Shown: one piece after another, positions 21,624 to 33,454 of the stretch
Numbering within the stretch: position 1 is the stretch's first letter
Layout: each line of letters opens with the position of its first letter
From: Umbelopsis ramanniana AG
Lineage: Eukaryota; Mucoromycota; Umbelopsidomycetes; Umbelopsidales; Umbelopsidaceae
DNA length: 64,000 nucleotides
NCBI RefSeq assembly: GCF_025399195.1
Contig: NW_026252088.1
Location: 682,001-746,000, forward strand
Direction of reading: 5' to 3'
Notes under the pieces: model-generated
The model's input: only the letters and a program-made list of their open reading frames with translations
What the model was told of the DNA's origin: nothing
The model's database searches: none
Translations under genes and position numbers: made by a program

Positions 21624-21656
21624 CTACTCTACTCTACCATACTCTACATCACCGCA

Positions 21657-23354
21657 TTACTGGCTTGCTTCCTCCATTGGGTGATCATCCTCATCCTTTT
21701 TCTCATAGTTCTCCAGCTTCATGTCGTTCAGACCCAATGATTCGTTGGTTTCGAAATCACGTTCGTAAGTCTCAGTCATCATTTCCGGATCGTCATCGGG
21801 AGCGTAGAGGTTCTAAAGGTACGCTGTTAATACACCATCATCGCTACTTTTCCTTTCGACCATTGATAACTTACTTGGAGATAGGAGTTGGACAAAGGAT
21901 CGTTCAAGATCAAAGTACAAGGCAGGTGTTCGCCATCGGCAACTTGCTGCAGCTTGTCGAGGAAAGTCTTCCATCGTGTGCGGCTTTCTTCTGATGCAGA
22001 GTCACCCTGCAAGAATGGAGCTCTTTGATCCAGCTCCTCGTGGACTTGACGAAGCAATCCTTCAACAGTTGTGAATCGGCCACCAAGGGTACCAGGAGTC
22101 AACTCGAGATTAATCTCAGGAATGCTCAAACCACAGGTTTCGGACTAGAAAATAGAAACGGTAACCATAAGGAACTAGCTCGGTGCAGGTAACCGCTATT
22201 TGACAGCTAAAATTTACAAACCTTCAATATATCACGGGAAAGATCATCCGCATCAGTCATGTTAAGAGTGATACGCTTGCCCAAGGGAGAAATAGCACCT
22301 CCAGCCTTGACCTCATTGCTCTTGTATCCACAGTGTTGGCAGTTAGTAGCCATGATAATGACTTCCTTGAAGTGAGGAATGTCAAGGACGTGCATGTTGG
22401 TTTCACTGGGACGGCTACAGTGAGAGCAGTTGGAGGGGAATGACATAACCTCTGGAACTTCATCATCATCATTCTCCTCAGTAGGGTTATCAAGGTCTTC
22501 CTGAGCACGAAGTCCTAACTGGACGTCTTGCTCGGGAGTTCTCTGGTACCAGCGAACTTCGAGCTTGGGGTCTTGGGCAGGAAGGCAAAGGTTTTCAATG
22601 TATGAGTTGCCGGAAGGATCATCAATACGGACGGTGAAATGCTCGCTTCCATCCTTGTAGGCCTCCAATTTGTTAATGACAGCTTGGATCTGGTTGTAGA
22701 GGTTCTCGTCGACATGCTTGCGAACAGCTTGACTTTCATCCAAATCTTCAATAGCATTGGAGAGAATACCCTCGACGGTAGTCAAAAGTCCTCGCTTGCT
22801 GCTAGATGGGATTTCCAAATCCAATTCCAAGAATTTGACCGAGGCATAGTCAGACTTGACAAGTTGACGGTTCAAGTCCTGATTTGATGCAGATGAGTAA
22901 ATTTGCCCAAAACCCAAATATCACATACATTCATTCAACTCACCTCCTTGTTATCGATCTTACAAGTGACAGTGTGGCCCTTTTCAGCGATGGTACCAGC
23001 ACTTTGGAGTTCATTGTTGCGGAAACCGCAGTGAGGGCACTCAAAGGCCATGACAATGACTTCCCTAATATGATGGTAAAACCTTGTCAGTTACGGCTTG
23101 TTTTGACTGTACCATTTCTGAATGTATACTTACTTGAAGTGAGGAATCTTGGTCAACAAAAGTCTAGTGGTGCCCTAAAATCGTAAAGACAATGGGTTAG
23201 TCATGAAGGAGCCGGGCATAAAGCAGATCTAATCTCAGCTAAAAGGTGATCAACTTACATTTTCATGACATTGCATGCACAAGCTTTCGATTTCGGAGGG
23301 GCGAGAGCTGTCACCGATATCAACAAAGATAGGCTCGTTGGCTGAATCAGACAT
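21657..23354 (-). CDS. ZPR1: Zinc finger protein ZPR1
   Basis: Conserved eukaryotic protein that binds and helps fold translation factor eEF1A and shuttles between cytoplasm and nucleus. Two ZPR1 modules are visible. The first has [20 protein letters not shown] and [10 protein letters not shown]; the second has [20 protein letters not shown] and [17 protein letters not shown]. Each zinc finger is followed by an A/B domain ([12 protein letters not shown] and [12 protein letters not shown]). Both fingers keep the C-x2-C...C-x2-C pattern. The start [15 protein letters not shown] and the acidic C-terminus ending MEEASQ fit family length. Several short introns interrupt it. The 3' end has been partly duplicated downstream. 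Confidence 0.95.
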
Positions 23355-23751
23355 GGCGTGTAGAAATACGAATTGGAAAAAAGTTCAAGCAGACGTTCGC
23401 CAGCCAAAATATAAAAAAAAAAGAGCAGTCTTTCGCTGAGTAACTTATAGCACGCCGGCGTTTGAATGCTTCTTTGTTGCCTGAACATTCTGGCAAACAC
23501 CTTGACACCTTGATTCGACTCCGATGCCTCCCTCCATCACCGCTTGTTCATATTAATGATGTTGCCAAGGGAAACACGTACTAGAGGCAGAAAGCACCGT
23601 GAAAGCAACATAGGATATATCAAGAAAATATTTACTGTTGTCTTTAGCATTGATGAAAAAATATGATGTAGCTCTTTTTTTTGCGCATTTGACATTTGCT
23701 TTCTTTGTTTTTTTTGTTTAATAGGAAAAGAGAAAAAAAATGCTAGAAAGT
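23355..23751. promoter_or_regulatory. Upstream region of zpr1 / 3' flank of the carotenoid oxygenase gene
   Basis: Contains A/T runs and no coding frame of note. It holds the zpr1 promoter and the terminator region of the carotenoid oxygenase homologue; no specific site stands out. Confidence 0.35.
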
Positions 23752-26263
23752 TCATTTAAGAGCTTTGATATGTGATCGTGCGAAACTCAATGGGACTAGA
23801 TGTGGAAGGTCTGCACGGCATATTGCTTGCATGGTGTTGGCGTCTAGGATCAACAAGAAGCTTGTGGCTCGTTGAGCGTCAAGCACAACACTGACTAGAA
23901 TACCATCATCTTCATCCACAAGATCCTCCGGACCTCTTGCCGGGCGTGGAATGAAACTAGCCTCGCTAGGATAGCAGTATGGCTGAGACCAGGTGCCGAC
24001 AATTTCCTTGGTGTTGAGATTCTACAAAGACAGAATGAATTAATAAATGCAATCATGGTGTAACGAGAGGTTGAACACGGAGGATACATACTGCTTTCAC
24101 AATGCAGTTCCACATCTTGCCTTCAGTGTTGGAATCCCCAGTGGGTGCAACGCTAAGACCCCATACAAAGTTATATACATGACCTTTAACGGAGACATTC
24201 ACTTGGGGAAGTTCGAGCGGGACAGGTAGAACAATCTCTTCTGCAGCTTTGGGAATGGCAGCTGCCCATCCGGAACTATGACTATCGCTCTCAATATCGG
24301 CTTCTTTGGGTGTGCTGACTCTACCCTTGATGAACGACCAAACGGAAGATGCGCGGTCACTAATGGTGGAACCAGCAGAAGAAACAGAGTTGTTGGCGAA
24401 AAATGAGATACTCTCTTCTTGAATATTTGCCAAGTAGAAACGACGAATTTCATGTTTGGCCAAATGAGTTGGGTTCATCGACTTGGGATCACGAAGGTTA
24501 GCTGTGGTCAATTGATGTGCAATGGTGTCATCAGAATAGCAGACAATGTCAAGGTGAATGCCGCCATTATCGTCTTCGAACGCATTGACATGATGGAACC
24601 TGGAACATGCACAGTGCGGTTTAGCAAACATATGGGGACGGGGTGAGCATGCATATAGAAGGGTTTTATCACTTACGCAAAGCAAGCATCAGCACGATAG
24701 GTTGCAACATGTTGCTGGCCCTCACGAGAAACGACATAGAACAGAGTAGGTTCAGCATTGTGGAAAGTGAAGGAATCCAAAATGCTTTCGTTCCATGCGA
24801 ATTTTACGCCAGCCATCTGTGCGGTGAAAGGGAAGACGGCCTATTGAGATTCATAAAGGTGGGATAAGCAAACATGTCATTTACAAGTCCTATTATTCAC
24901 TTCGATAGCTTACCAAGATGATGTAATGTGGAGTGATTGCAAACGAGTGGACATAGGAAGTGCTTGCAACCACACTAGCAATTAAAGTGCCTTTAGGGTC
25001 TCTATCTGAGAGTGAGAAGAAGTGGTACCGCGTAGATTGGTAGCCTACTTCCATAGTGTAGTTGATCCATTCTCCAGTAACAGCGTCGAATTGGGCATTA
25101 GGTGATGCACTGTAACCTCTGAAGGCAGGGTTAATTTCATTCCAGCACAGGACACGAGTAGGTTTTAGGTCGAAGGGGTCCAATTCTTGCAACTAGGGTT
25201 TTAAAAACCAAACAATGTGTCAGAGGGTACGCAACAGCCCAAGTTAGTTGACCTCAACTCTACTTACATGATTGGCATGGTTTTGTGCAAACAACTTTCC
25301 TTCTACACCAGGTATATAGGTGGATATACTAGCCGCGCAAGGCTCACAATCCGGTTTTGAAGCTTTGGTAGCAGATTTGAGAAATTTGACTAGAATCGTT
25401 TGATTTGAATCCGTTTTGAACAAGCCGGCGGGATGTGGTGGCGCATAACCATGACGATCTCTAATCTTCTCAACTAATCGCTTGCTGGTGAGTCGACTAC
25501 GATAGGTGATAGTGTTGGTGCTGCCGTTGAAATCGAATCGGTTGACCAATGGAAGACTAGTTGTGACCGAATAAGTTATTCACTCAAATTTTCCACACGG
25601 TGACATATCAAACCTACCTGTCGAACCAGTGACCAAAGGTAAATGTAGAGGTGGCACTCTCAAGATGTCCATCAACTTCGATCTTACGAGTGAACTTGAT
25701 GTCGTATGTGCCAGGACCAATAGTAAAATGTTCTCTTTGAAGCCATCCAGGGAGTTCACCGGAAACGGACAGTTCGGTGGCGTCAGGGTGATCTTTAGCG
25801 TTGACGAAGCCCTATGGTCATATGTCAGCAGTGTCAAAGTGTCAAATACTGCGTTGTATTTTGAGGAAATGCTTACCTCGGCATGGGTTGGGTCAGTAAT
25901 GGTTCGTGGTTGTTCTTCAGCTTTCTGCTCGTAAGGGCTAGGGTCAGCCAAACTAATGCTAGGCAATTCTTCAGAGTATAGGACATCGTCTGCTTCGTCA
26001 CCCCAGGGCTGCTCATCGTAAGCCGACATATCGGCATAGTCTATTTCAGCTTCGTGAGTAGGTGCAATAGATTCAATAGTAATTTCTTCGTTTGCAGCGT
26101 CATTGCCTAACAGATTAGTTTGCGATTCGGTGAAATTGGGGGATGGGTCGGTAGGCATCTTATCGTTTTCAGCGGAATCAATATCGTCGAGTACAGAAGA
26201 CGTCAAAGGATCATGAATATCAGCTTCTTGAGCAGATTCTACACCGGGCTGATTTGCAGACAT
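23752..26263 (-). CDS. Carotenoid cleavage oxygenase family protein, probably with altered iron site
   Basis: Homologue of carotenoid oxygenases (RPE65/CCD family), which in Mucorales cleave beta-carotene on the way to trisporoid sex hormones. An acidic N-terminal extension of about 125 residues precedes the domain. Family sequence follows: GWLQREHFTIGPGTYDIKF, GKLFAQNHANHLQELDPFDL, CWNEINPAFRGYSAS, VHSFAITPHYIIL, CFAFHHVNAFEDDN, and the tail ADLPHLVPLSFARSHIKALK. The second (VHSF) and third (FHHVNAFED) iron histidines are present. At the first ligand position the sequence reads SPNAQFD, where family members usually have a His before the Asp-x-TGE, and the terminal FHG/FAHG-type motif reads FARS. 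Two of four iron ligands therefore appear lost. The 5' leader carries (GAGT)4 at 26267-26282. Confidence 0.82.
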
Positions 26264-26422
26264 GGCGAGTGAGTGAGTGAGTGGCAAGACGCGGCGGCGG
26301 ATTGAAGGGTGAAAGGGGTGGGGGCCCAGCTGGCTATAAATTTTCAATCTTGCCAAAATTGCCGAACTTCCATCATCATCATACACTTTGACCCACGTGT
26401 ATTCTTTATTGCTATCTCAAAC

Positions 26423-27264
26423 TTATTCTCTATGAATCAGCACAAAGAGTCCTAACACTCCTAACATCACATATTTGAGTTGTGGGTAGTCGTTCATTAA
26501 TATCGTCACCATTCCAACATATGGCATGAAGCTAAAAGAAAGCAAAAAGTTCACTCAGTTCCAGTTAAACCACTACTCGCATGTCCCTTCTCCCTATGCT
26601 TACCCTCGAACTCTTCCAACCACATGTTCTTTGTTAATCCACATTTGTCGAGCGTTGTATAATCCACGATCATCTACGTTGTTATTGTCTCCTTTGGTCA
26701 GCAAAAATTGTTTGCCCGTCTTTGCTCTGAATGTGCGGGAACCAAAAATAACATTAGCGAAGCCAAGCCCAACCGAATGCAAGAAAAATGAGCAGTCTTA
26801 CTCGTCGTGAAGCTTGATGACTCGATGTACGATTGGAATATCTCGATGTGGAATTTGGAAAACACATATATCGCCAACTTGGACAGGTTGGCTAGCTGGG
26901 TTGGCAAGAAGTAAAAGGTCGCCACGGTGGAAAGCTGGTTCCATACTTCCACTGTGTTCAAATGCGCATGGATATCGGTTATTCTGTCCAATCAAGGGCA
27001 ACGGAGAAGGATTGATAGCCAAATAACAACAACTAACCTCAACACTACAACAATGGGGCTTTCGCTATTTGTGGCCAAGGCGAGACCTTTCCAGATCATC
27101 AGTGCCGATGTAAGGACCATTAGTATATTGAGCACCTGAAGCGCGACCTACAAGAACGCAGTAAGGGGAAAAGCGGTTAATACTGGAAACGTCGCCCATA
27201 TCGTCCATTACTATCTTGTAGACGGCACCTGTCTCTTGTTTAGTCGTCGTAGCTCTTCAAACAT
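26423..27264 (-). CDS. SEC11: Signal peptidase complex catalytic subunit SEC11
   Basis: ER membrane serine protease that removes signal peptides. The first exon gives [12 protein letters not shown], spliced to [20 protein letters not shown] (the membrane anchor), then [11 protein letters not shown] further splice completes the catalytic [14 protein letters not shown]. Next come VGDICVFQI and [13 protein letters not shown] (second catalytic block), [14 protein letters not shown] with the conserved Asp residues, [21 protein letters not shown] and a C-terminal membrane segment ending FVLIHRE. All catalytic motifs (S, H, D) are present. The start at 27262-27264 was chosen because it reproduces the usual SEC11 N-terminus. 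Only 160 bp separate its stop from the carotenoid oxygenase ATG. Confidence 0.93.
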
Positions 27265-27697
27265 GGTGCTTTGATTGGGGTATTTGGATCGAACAGAGAT
27301 GCAAGATTGTTAACAACTTGCCGACTGACACGTACTGAAATTCGTCCACGTCGGCGTTCCAAAAGAATTCATCCCAAGGGCTCAGTTTACTACCATTCTC
27401 ACTTGATATCACAGCTGCTTTTTGCGTAGTTGAATACTTTTATATAATTACATGGTATAGATTCAATGTAAACTACAAAGACAATGAACCGACCCAGTCT
27501 GTAAGATGTGTCTACGTACAAGGAGAAAGTCTAGGTGCGAATGGTACAATATGGGGCGGGTGAAAAAAAAGGTGAGGAATGAAAAAAAAATGGGCAAAAG
27601 GAAAATAACTTTTTGTTGAAAAAAGCGTCGTGTGGATTTTAGGGAAAACTGCACATCGCGCCTCTACTTAGCACATTGCTAGAGCAATGCGTGTACT
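27265..27697. other. SEC11 promoter / SHMT 3' flank
   Basis: Noncoding, with A-rich runs at 27566-27600. No RNA gene or repeat was recognised. Confidence 0.35.
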
Positions 27698-29167
27698 TTA
27701 GTACTGAACGGTAGCCTTGATCTTGGTGGGATCAAAACCAGGCATGGGGAAGCTGCGAGCGAAAGCAAGGACTTCCTTCTTAAGCTGAGCAATGTCTTCG
27801 TTACCGTCGAGAGCAGCAACGAAATCCTTCATCATCTTGGATCCAGCCTTCTCTTGGACAGCAATAGCGATCTGGACAGTGCGGTGAAGGAACTCAGCAA
27901 CCTTGACAAAGTCCTCTTCCTTGAAAGAACGGGAAGTCAAAGCGGAGGAACCGAGACGGACACCACCGGGAGTGACAGCAGACTTGTCACCAGCAATGGA
28001 GTTCTTGTTGATGGTGATGTGAGCCATGTCGCAGATGCGTTCGACCTTGGAACCAGTGAGCTTCTGGGGCTTAAGATCCCAGAGAACCAAATGATTGTCA
28101 GTACCGTCAGTAGCGAGCTTGTAGCCGTGGCTCTTGAGGGTTTCAGCCAAAGCGCTGGAGTTAGCACGGACTTGCTTAGCATATTGCTTGAATTCAGGGG
28201 AAGCAGCTTGCTTCAAGGCAACAGCAATGGCAGCAATGGTGTTGTTGTGGGGTCCACCCTGGCAAGAGGGGAAGACAGCTTGGTTGACACGGTTCTCAAG
28301 ATCATCACCCTTATCGCGACGGAAGAAGATCAAACCAGCACGGGGACCACGGAGAGTCTTGTGGGTGGTGGTGGTAACAACATCGCAGAAGTCGAAAGGA
28401 GAAGCAGCCTCAGAGGTAGCAACGAGACCAGAGATGTGAGCCATATCGCACATGACATAAGCACCGTGTTGGTCAGCGATCTTGCGGAAACGAGCATAGT
28501 CCCATTCACGGGGGTAGGCGGAACCACCGCAAATCAAAAGCTTGGGGCGGAAGAGAGCAGCGTTCTCCTCAAGACGGTTGTAGTCAATATAACCGGTGGT
28601 TTGGTCAACCTGGTAAGGCATGGAGGCGAAGTAGATGGAAGAAGATGAGATCTTCTTCTTGTTGGTTTGGTAACCGTGGGTCAAATGGCCACCGGAGGGC
28701 AAGTCCAAACCCATAAGACGGTCCTGGGGTTGGATGAGAGCAGTCAAGGCAGCAAAGTTGGCAGTGCTTCCAGAGTAGGGCTGGACGTTGACACCCCATT
28801 GTTCAGGGTTCAAGCCAAAGGCAGCCAAGGCACGCTTGCGGCAAAGGTTCTCGAGCTCATCAATGTGCTCGTTACCTCCGTAGTAGCGGGCACCGGGAAG
28901 ACCTTCAGAGTACTTGTTGGTCAAAGCAGTACCATTGGCCTCAATGGTAGCTTGAGAAGTGAAGTTCTGAAAGGAAATTCAACTTAGTTATATTATTCAG
29001 CTGACGGGTTGGGGTTCGTCCCTTTAGCTTACCTCAGAAGCAATCAACTCAAGACCGGACCATTGTCTGTACTTTTCATTTTCAACAATATCAAAGACTT
29101 CCTTGTCTTCTTGCTCAAGAGGAGTGTGAAGAACAGTGTTCCAGGGATCAATGGGATGGACAGACAT
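27698..29167 (-). CDS. Serine hydroxymethyltransferase, cytosolic type
   Basis: PLP enzyme interconverting serine and glycine while charging tetrahydrofolate with a one-carbon unit. One intron (near 28972-29030) splits exon 1 ([10 protein letters not shown] ... LELIASE) from a large exon 2 ([12 protein letters not shown] ... ATVQY). Visible motifs are [45 protein letters not shown], the PLP-lysine block [16 protein letters not shown], and [13 protein letters not shown]. There is no mitochondrial presequence, so the cytosolic isoform is likely. Codon use is strongly biased (few rare codons), as expected for a highly expressed gene. Confidence 0.96.
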
Positions 29168-29492
29168 GTCTGTTGGTTTTAAAAAGCGATAAAGCTGGGG
29201 TAGAAGTGGGAGGTGAAGAAGTGCTTTGTTGACCTCGAGTTGAAAAATTTATATTCAGCGGTGTTGACCAGATCTCAAATTTTGAAAAAAGGTGTGTCAC
29301 AGCTAACCAATCACATTCTAGAAATTGAAAACGATAATCTGACACTTTCGACAAGTGCTTTAAAAAAAAAAAATTTTTTTTTTAGGGCTTTCAAAGGGTA
29401 AATTGATCTGCCAAGCTAATCGATTGTATTCAATAATAAAAAAACAATCAATGAAAGCTACAATGTGCTGTATGGATGGGATATAAGGTGTG
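29168..29492 (-). promoter_or_regulatory. SHMT promoter with TATA and CCAAT elements
   Basis: On the minus strand a TATAAATT box occupies 29246-29253, about 80 bp upstream of the SHMT ATG. A CCAAT sequence lies at 29307-29311 about 140 bp upstream. A mixed A/T homopolymer run lies near 29361-29382. Confidence 0.55.
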
Positions 29493-32026
29493 CTAGTGAA
29501 CGCTAATTTGTGGTCGATGAGTTGCTACCTTCTCGATAGCTTCAATGGCATCGGACACTTTCTTGTGTGTATGATCACGACCAACAAACTCCAATAGACC
29601 AGACCGAATAAATAGCTCGAGAGCATTGTCTCTTAGCTTAACAAAATAAACCTCTACTCCACGACTACGGTAGGAAGCAACGATCTCATATAGAATTTGA
29701 ACAGCACTGGCATCAATTTCAGGCATATTGCTGACGTCGAAAATGATGAACGATCTGTCCCGAAGGCGAGGGTTTTCAGATGGATGAATAGACATATCTC
29801 CAAACACCTCCAATCGTCGTAGTCTGTCCTTCAATTGCCCTGCATGATACGGAAAGTGAGTCGGCTAATCAATCGATGATCAAATGCGTCCATATCCTCC
29901 TTACCGGTGTTCGCAAAAAAGAGCGGTTCTTCAATGCGGACAATCAGGACATCTTCGACATGTTCAATAAAGTCAGGTCCGTCCTTAATTGGCCGAAACT
30001 TGTTATGGGTTCCCTTGACTCGGCCCTAGCGAAAAGAAAAAAACCAGTTAGGCAGTCATCCCGATTTACACCGAGATCTAAACACACACTTACCATGATA
30101 GTGATGCGCGGGTAGCTGGTTTCCTTGACAGTAAGCAGCAACGACAAGGAGACCGCTAGAAGAGTGCCGAATTCCAATGAGATAACAACAGTGGCGAGGA
30201 AAGTAAGACAAAACAAAGTGATATCTCGCCATGCTCCGATCTTGAACATGAAGTGGATATCCTCTGGAGCTTCAAACAGGATATAGAGGACGGCAATGAA
30301 AATGACTGAACTCAACACTGCCTTTGGCAAATAGTATAAATAAGGAAGCAGGAACAAGATGGCCAGCAAGGCAATGATACCAGTGATCAAACCCGCCATT
30401 TGAGTGCGTGCACCTGCTCTATCATTGATTTTGCTTCGAGCAACCTAGAGAAAAAAAGGTGGTGCCATGGAACGGATATAGCGGATATTAACGTCTGTTC
30501 TGAGAATGAATGCTCAAGATACGAAACTTGTTCTTACCGATCCAAATGCGGGGATTCCCTGGAAGAGACCGCCCATAATGTTGGCAGCGCCTATGAAACA
30601 AGACATGGGCTTGTTTAACAACGAGAGAGACTACGTATTTCATATACGTGAATAGAAACTTACCCATTGCGACTAATTCTCGGTTAGCGCTAACAGTGTA
30701 GTTGTGTTTGCTAGAGTAAGTTTTGGAGATAACAATGGATTCGACAAAACCAATCATAGAGATCAAGCCGGCGGTCAGAGCAATGTCTTTGAAATGCTTG
30801 CGATGCGGGATCTCGGGAATAGATGGTAATGGTATACCACCACCTTTGATGTCACCAAGCACTTGAAGACCCTCGAGATCCCAGCGAAAGATACCAGTAA
30901 GAATAATGGATGCCACGACAACCAAAAGAACTTCAGGAAGCAATTGCAACCAGCGAGCAGAAGGGAATTTAGCCTTGATGACTCTGGCTCCAAACAAGAC
31001 GATACATGCTATAGCGGATGTAGCCGCAGTCAGAACATGCAATTGTGTAATGTTCTCAGCCAAGAATATAAGTCGATCAATGGTGGAGGATGCTTCGGAT
31101 ATGCCCCATTCTTCACTAAGCTGAACCAATCCCAATAAAGTAATACTTTGTTGCACCATGACGACGATGGCAACAGCAGTGATGAAACCGCGAAGCAAGG
31201 CTCGACTCATCAAACTGTCCAAGAAACCGAGGCGGAAGATGCCGAGCAAAAATGTGAAGATTCCGACAAAGAGCGTCAACAAGCAGGAAAGCGCCAAGGC
31301 ACTTTTCAGCGGATCTTCATCATCTTCCATATGTTGTTGCTGTGCAATGGCCGAACCCACCAACATAGATAGTGATGCCTCCGGACCCATAGATAATTGT
31401 CTGTAAGCGAGGGCATGAGATATTGGATCAGAGGTTTGCCTGGCTTTGCTAGAGACCAACTTACCGAGACATACCAAATAGGGCATAGGTGATAGCGGGA
31501 AACGCAATGGCATAAAGTCCGTGGACGGCCTCTAATTTACACAATGCAGTAGCGTATGAAAGAGCTTGTGGAATCATCAAGCAAGATAAAGTTAGGCCGG
31601 CTAGTAAATCGCCTGTAAACAGGTGGAAGCTGTAAGAGGGCATCCACTGCAGGGCAGGAAAGTAATATTTTGTTCTTGTTCTGAACGTTGTCCAAAAATC
31701 TTTCGGAGCCTCGTCTCTTGGCCGGATGGACGGAACTAGAAGGGGACAGGGAGTGAGTGGACGTGTGGTGAGGGATGGTTATACAACATGCATACTTACG
31801 TGGTGACGCCGTAGCGTATCTCGGGTATAAATCTTCTCCAAGCAGGTGAGACGTTTCGTGAATACGAGCTTCTACAACGCTCTCGTCGTCGCTGTCTTCG
31901 ATATCTATTGTCGGTGTACCTGGAGGATTGTGGAGTGTTAAACTTTTAAGGCTCAATAGGTCAAGGCGAAGAATGCTATAAGAATTATCTGATTTGCTTA
32001 CTACTATGTGTTCTAGATTCGGACAT
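29493..32026 (-). CDS. SulP-family sulfate/anion transporter with STAS domain
   Basis: Multi-pass plasma- or vacuolar-membrane anion transporter. The N-terminus (MSESRTHSS joined across an intron to TPTIDIEDSDDE) is acidic and cytosolic. The SLC26 signature follows: LAGLTLSCLMIPQALSYATA, LEAVHGLYAIAFPAITYALF, and MGPEASLSMLVGSAI. Next come about ten hydrophobic helices, IMGGLFQGIPAFGSVARSKI, and a C-terminal STAS domain with FIIFDVSNMPEIDASAVQIL. The order and lengths fit vacuolar/plasma-membrane SulP proteins of fungi. The substrate (sulfate, molybdate or another anion) cannot be told from the sequence. Confidence 0.92.
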
Positions 32027-32270
32027 GTTTAGTAATGCGAATAAATCCCGCTTGTAATGAAGGAGGATGCCAATGATGCACGTTGTTTGCTCTAAAGGTT
32101 TTTAATTTTTCGTTTTTTAAGCGGCGTTTACTTTTTTCCACCTTCTTTGGGAGAATAATGTCTCATTTGTTGAACAAACTTCCCTCGAGATATTTAAATT
32201 TATAAATTTAAGACAACACAGCAAAACGCTGCATTCAATGAAACTGACTATCTTACATGACTAAACGAGA

Positions 32271-32305
32271 CTACACTATGCTATGCTACACTATGCTATG
32301 CTACA
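32271..32305. repeat. Short tandem repeat, 15-bp unit
   Basis: Two exact copies of CTACACTATGCTATG followed by a partial third, in the 3' flank between the small His-rich gene and the SulP gene. Confidence 0.8.
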
Positions 32306-32351
32306 ATAAGCTATCTACCTATGTCGATATTATATGCTGGATCAGCTTGGC

Positions 32352-32606
32352 CTAGTCGCTGATCTTCTCGCCAATCTTCTTAAGCATACGAGGGCTCCAC
32401 CATGAAGGAATGCCTTGGATGAGAAGTTCCTCGCTCACTTCCTTCACAATCTTCTTTCCCTTTTTGTGGTGACGGTGTTTATGTTCATGTTCATGCTCAT
32501 GTTTGTGTGACGGAGGAACGTTGACTGGTGGCTGATGTCCAGCAAAGAAATTGAAGATGTAAGTGGGTTGACCGCACGAACAATGAGAAGCTGCTGGAGT
32601 ACCCAT
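32352..32606 (-). CDS. Small His-rich protein, function unknown
   Basis: Single-exon, 84 codons. The N-terminus has a CSCG motif (SHCSCGQPTYIFNFFAG). The centre is a charged run with alternating His (SHKHEHEHEHKHRHHKKGKK), and the end is an amphipathic segment, GIPSWWSPRMLKKIGEKISD. A TATAAATA box lies 53 bp upstream on the same strand (32659-32666), which supports real transcription. The His-rich run could bind Zn, Ni or Cu; this is inference from composition only. I recognise no family. Confidence 0.6.
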   Translation of the reverse strand: MGTPAASHCSCGQPTYIFNFFAGHQPPVNVPPSHKHEHEHEHKHRHHKKGKKIVKEVSEELLIQGIPSWWSPRMLKKIGEKISD

Positions 32607-33454
32607 TATTTGAATGATCTACGTAAACAAGCACCTTTTGGTCGAATGGTAAGATAGGTATTTATATGCTTTCAACTTGACTTGGCAGACGATCAAGGTG
32701 TGATCACTTATGGTAGCCACAAGGTCAGTGGCAAACCTCACGTCTTGCAGCAGCAAACCAAAAAATTTGAGATATTCACTCCGCAGCCTGCGCTCCAACC
32801 CCCCCCCCAAAAAAAAAGCAGTAATTTTGAATATCTGAATATTTCAATAAGATCTACTCTAAACAAACCCTATAGACTTTTCATAAACTATGTTTAAGAT
32901 CAAATTTGAATGGTTCAGCTCTCAAATTGTTGTATATGTCATAGTAGAACAGCCTGCATGACCAGAGCTGATTTCAAATTATCCATTACCATTTCTAGAA
33001 GGTGGCATACCGAGGGAGTTGCTGGCAAAAAGTAGAAAGTGAATGAAGCGATTTAAAGGAATAGCGTCATACTCCCAAATTAAGTAGAAGCTTCCGTGTT
33101 GGAAAAGTGTCTTCCATGGACAGATCTTGTGCGACCGTTTTCAAGTGGTAGGTCAAGCTACGGCTGTCCATACCTCAATTTCCTTTCACGGTAAACTGGC
33201 CGACGGGCCATGACTCCGTTGGGCAGCTTCTTAGATGCTATGGAGAGGGTTTTGAAGGTTATTAAGATGTGACATGATGGATGTGGGATGGTTTAGTATG
33301 GCCTTCTATGTGTATATTAGCATTGAGAGTGCATGGGATAGAAAAATGTTGCAGTCCACTCTGGAGGTGACGAAGGGCTTTTGAATCTCCGCACGCACTG
33401 CCCTTGTTGTTGCCTCCGTCTCTTCACGCCATTCCTTTCTTTCTTCAGTCTTTA
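32607..33454. promoter_or_regulatory. Divergent spacer, His-rich gene / F-box WD40 gene
   Basis: Carries the TATAAATA box (32659-32666, minus) of the small gene and a C-run/A-run homopolymer junction at about 32800-32817. No coding frame is convincing. The F-box gene leader just before 33455 is C/T-rich. Confidence 0.45.

Larger units (their letters stand above)
21114..21656. other. Spacer between the ankyrin-HET gene and zpr1, containing duplicated zpr1 sequence
   Basis: Contains the right copy of the flanking repeat, a short duplicated fragment of the zpr1 3' end, and an imperfect CTCTAC array around 21622-21648. The 5' flank of the ankyrin-HET gene (about 21114-21460) shows no other feature. 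Confidence 0.5.

Noticed and set aside
27190-27210. SEC11 start at the ATG near 27208
   Set aside because: It would need a GTTTCC donor; the ATG at 27264 gives the family N-terminus ([10 protein letters not shown]) with a better donor.
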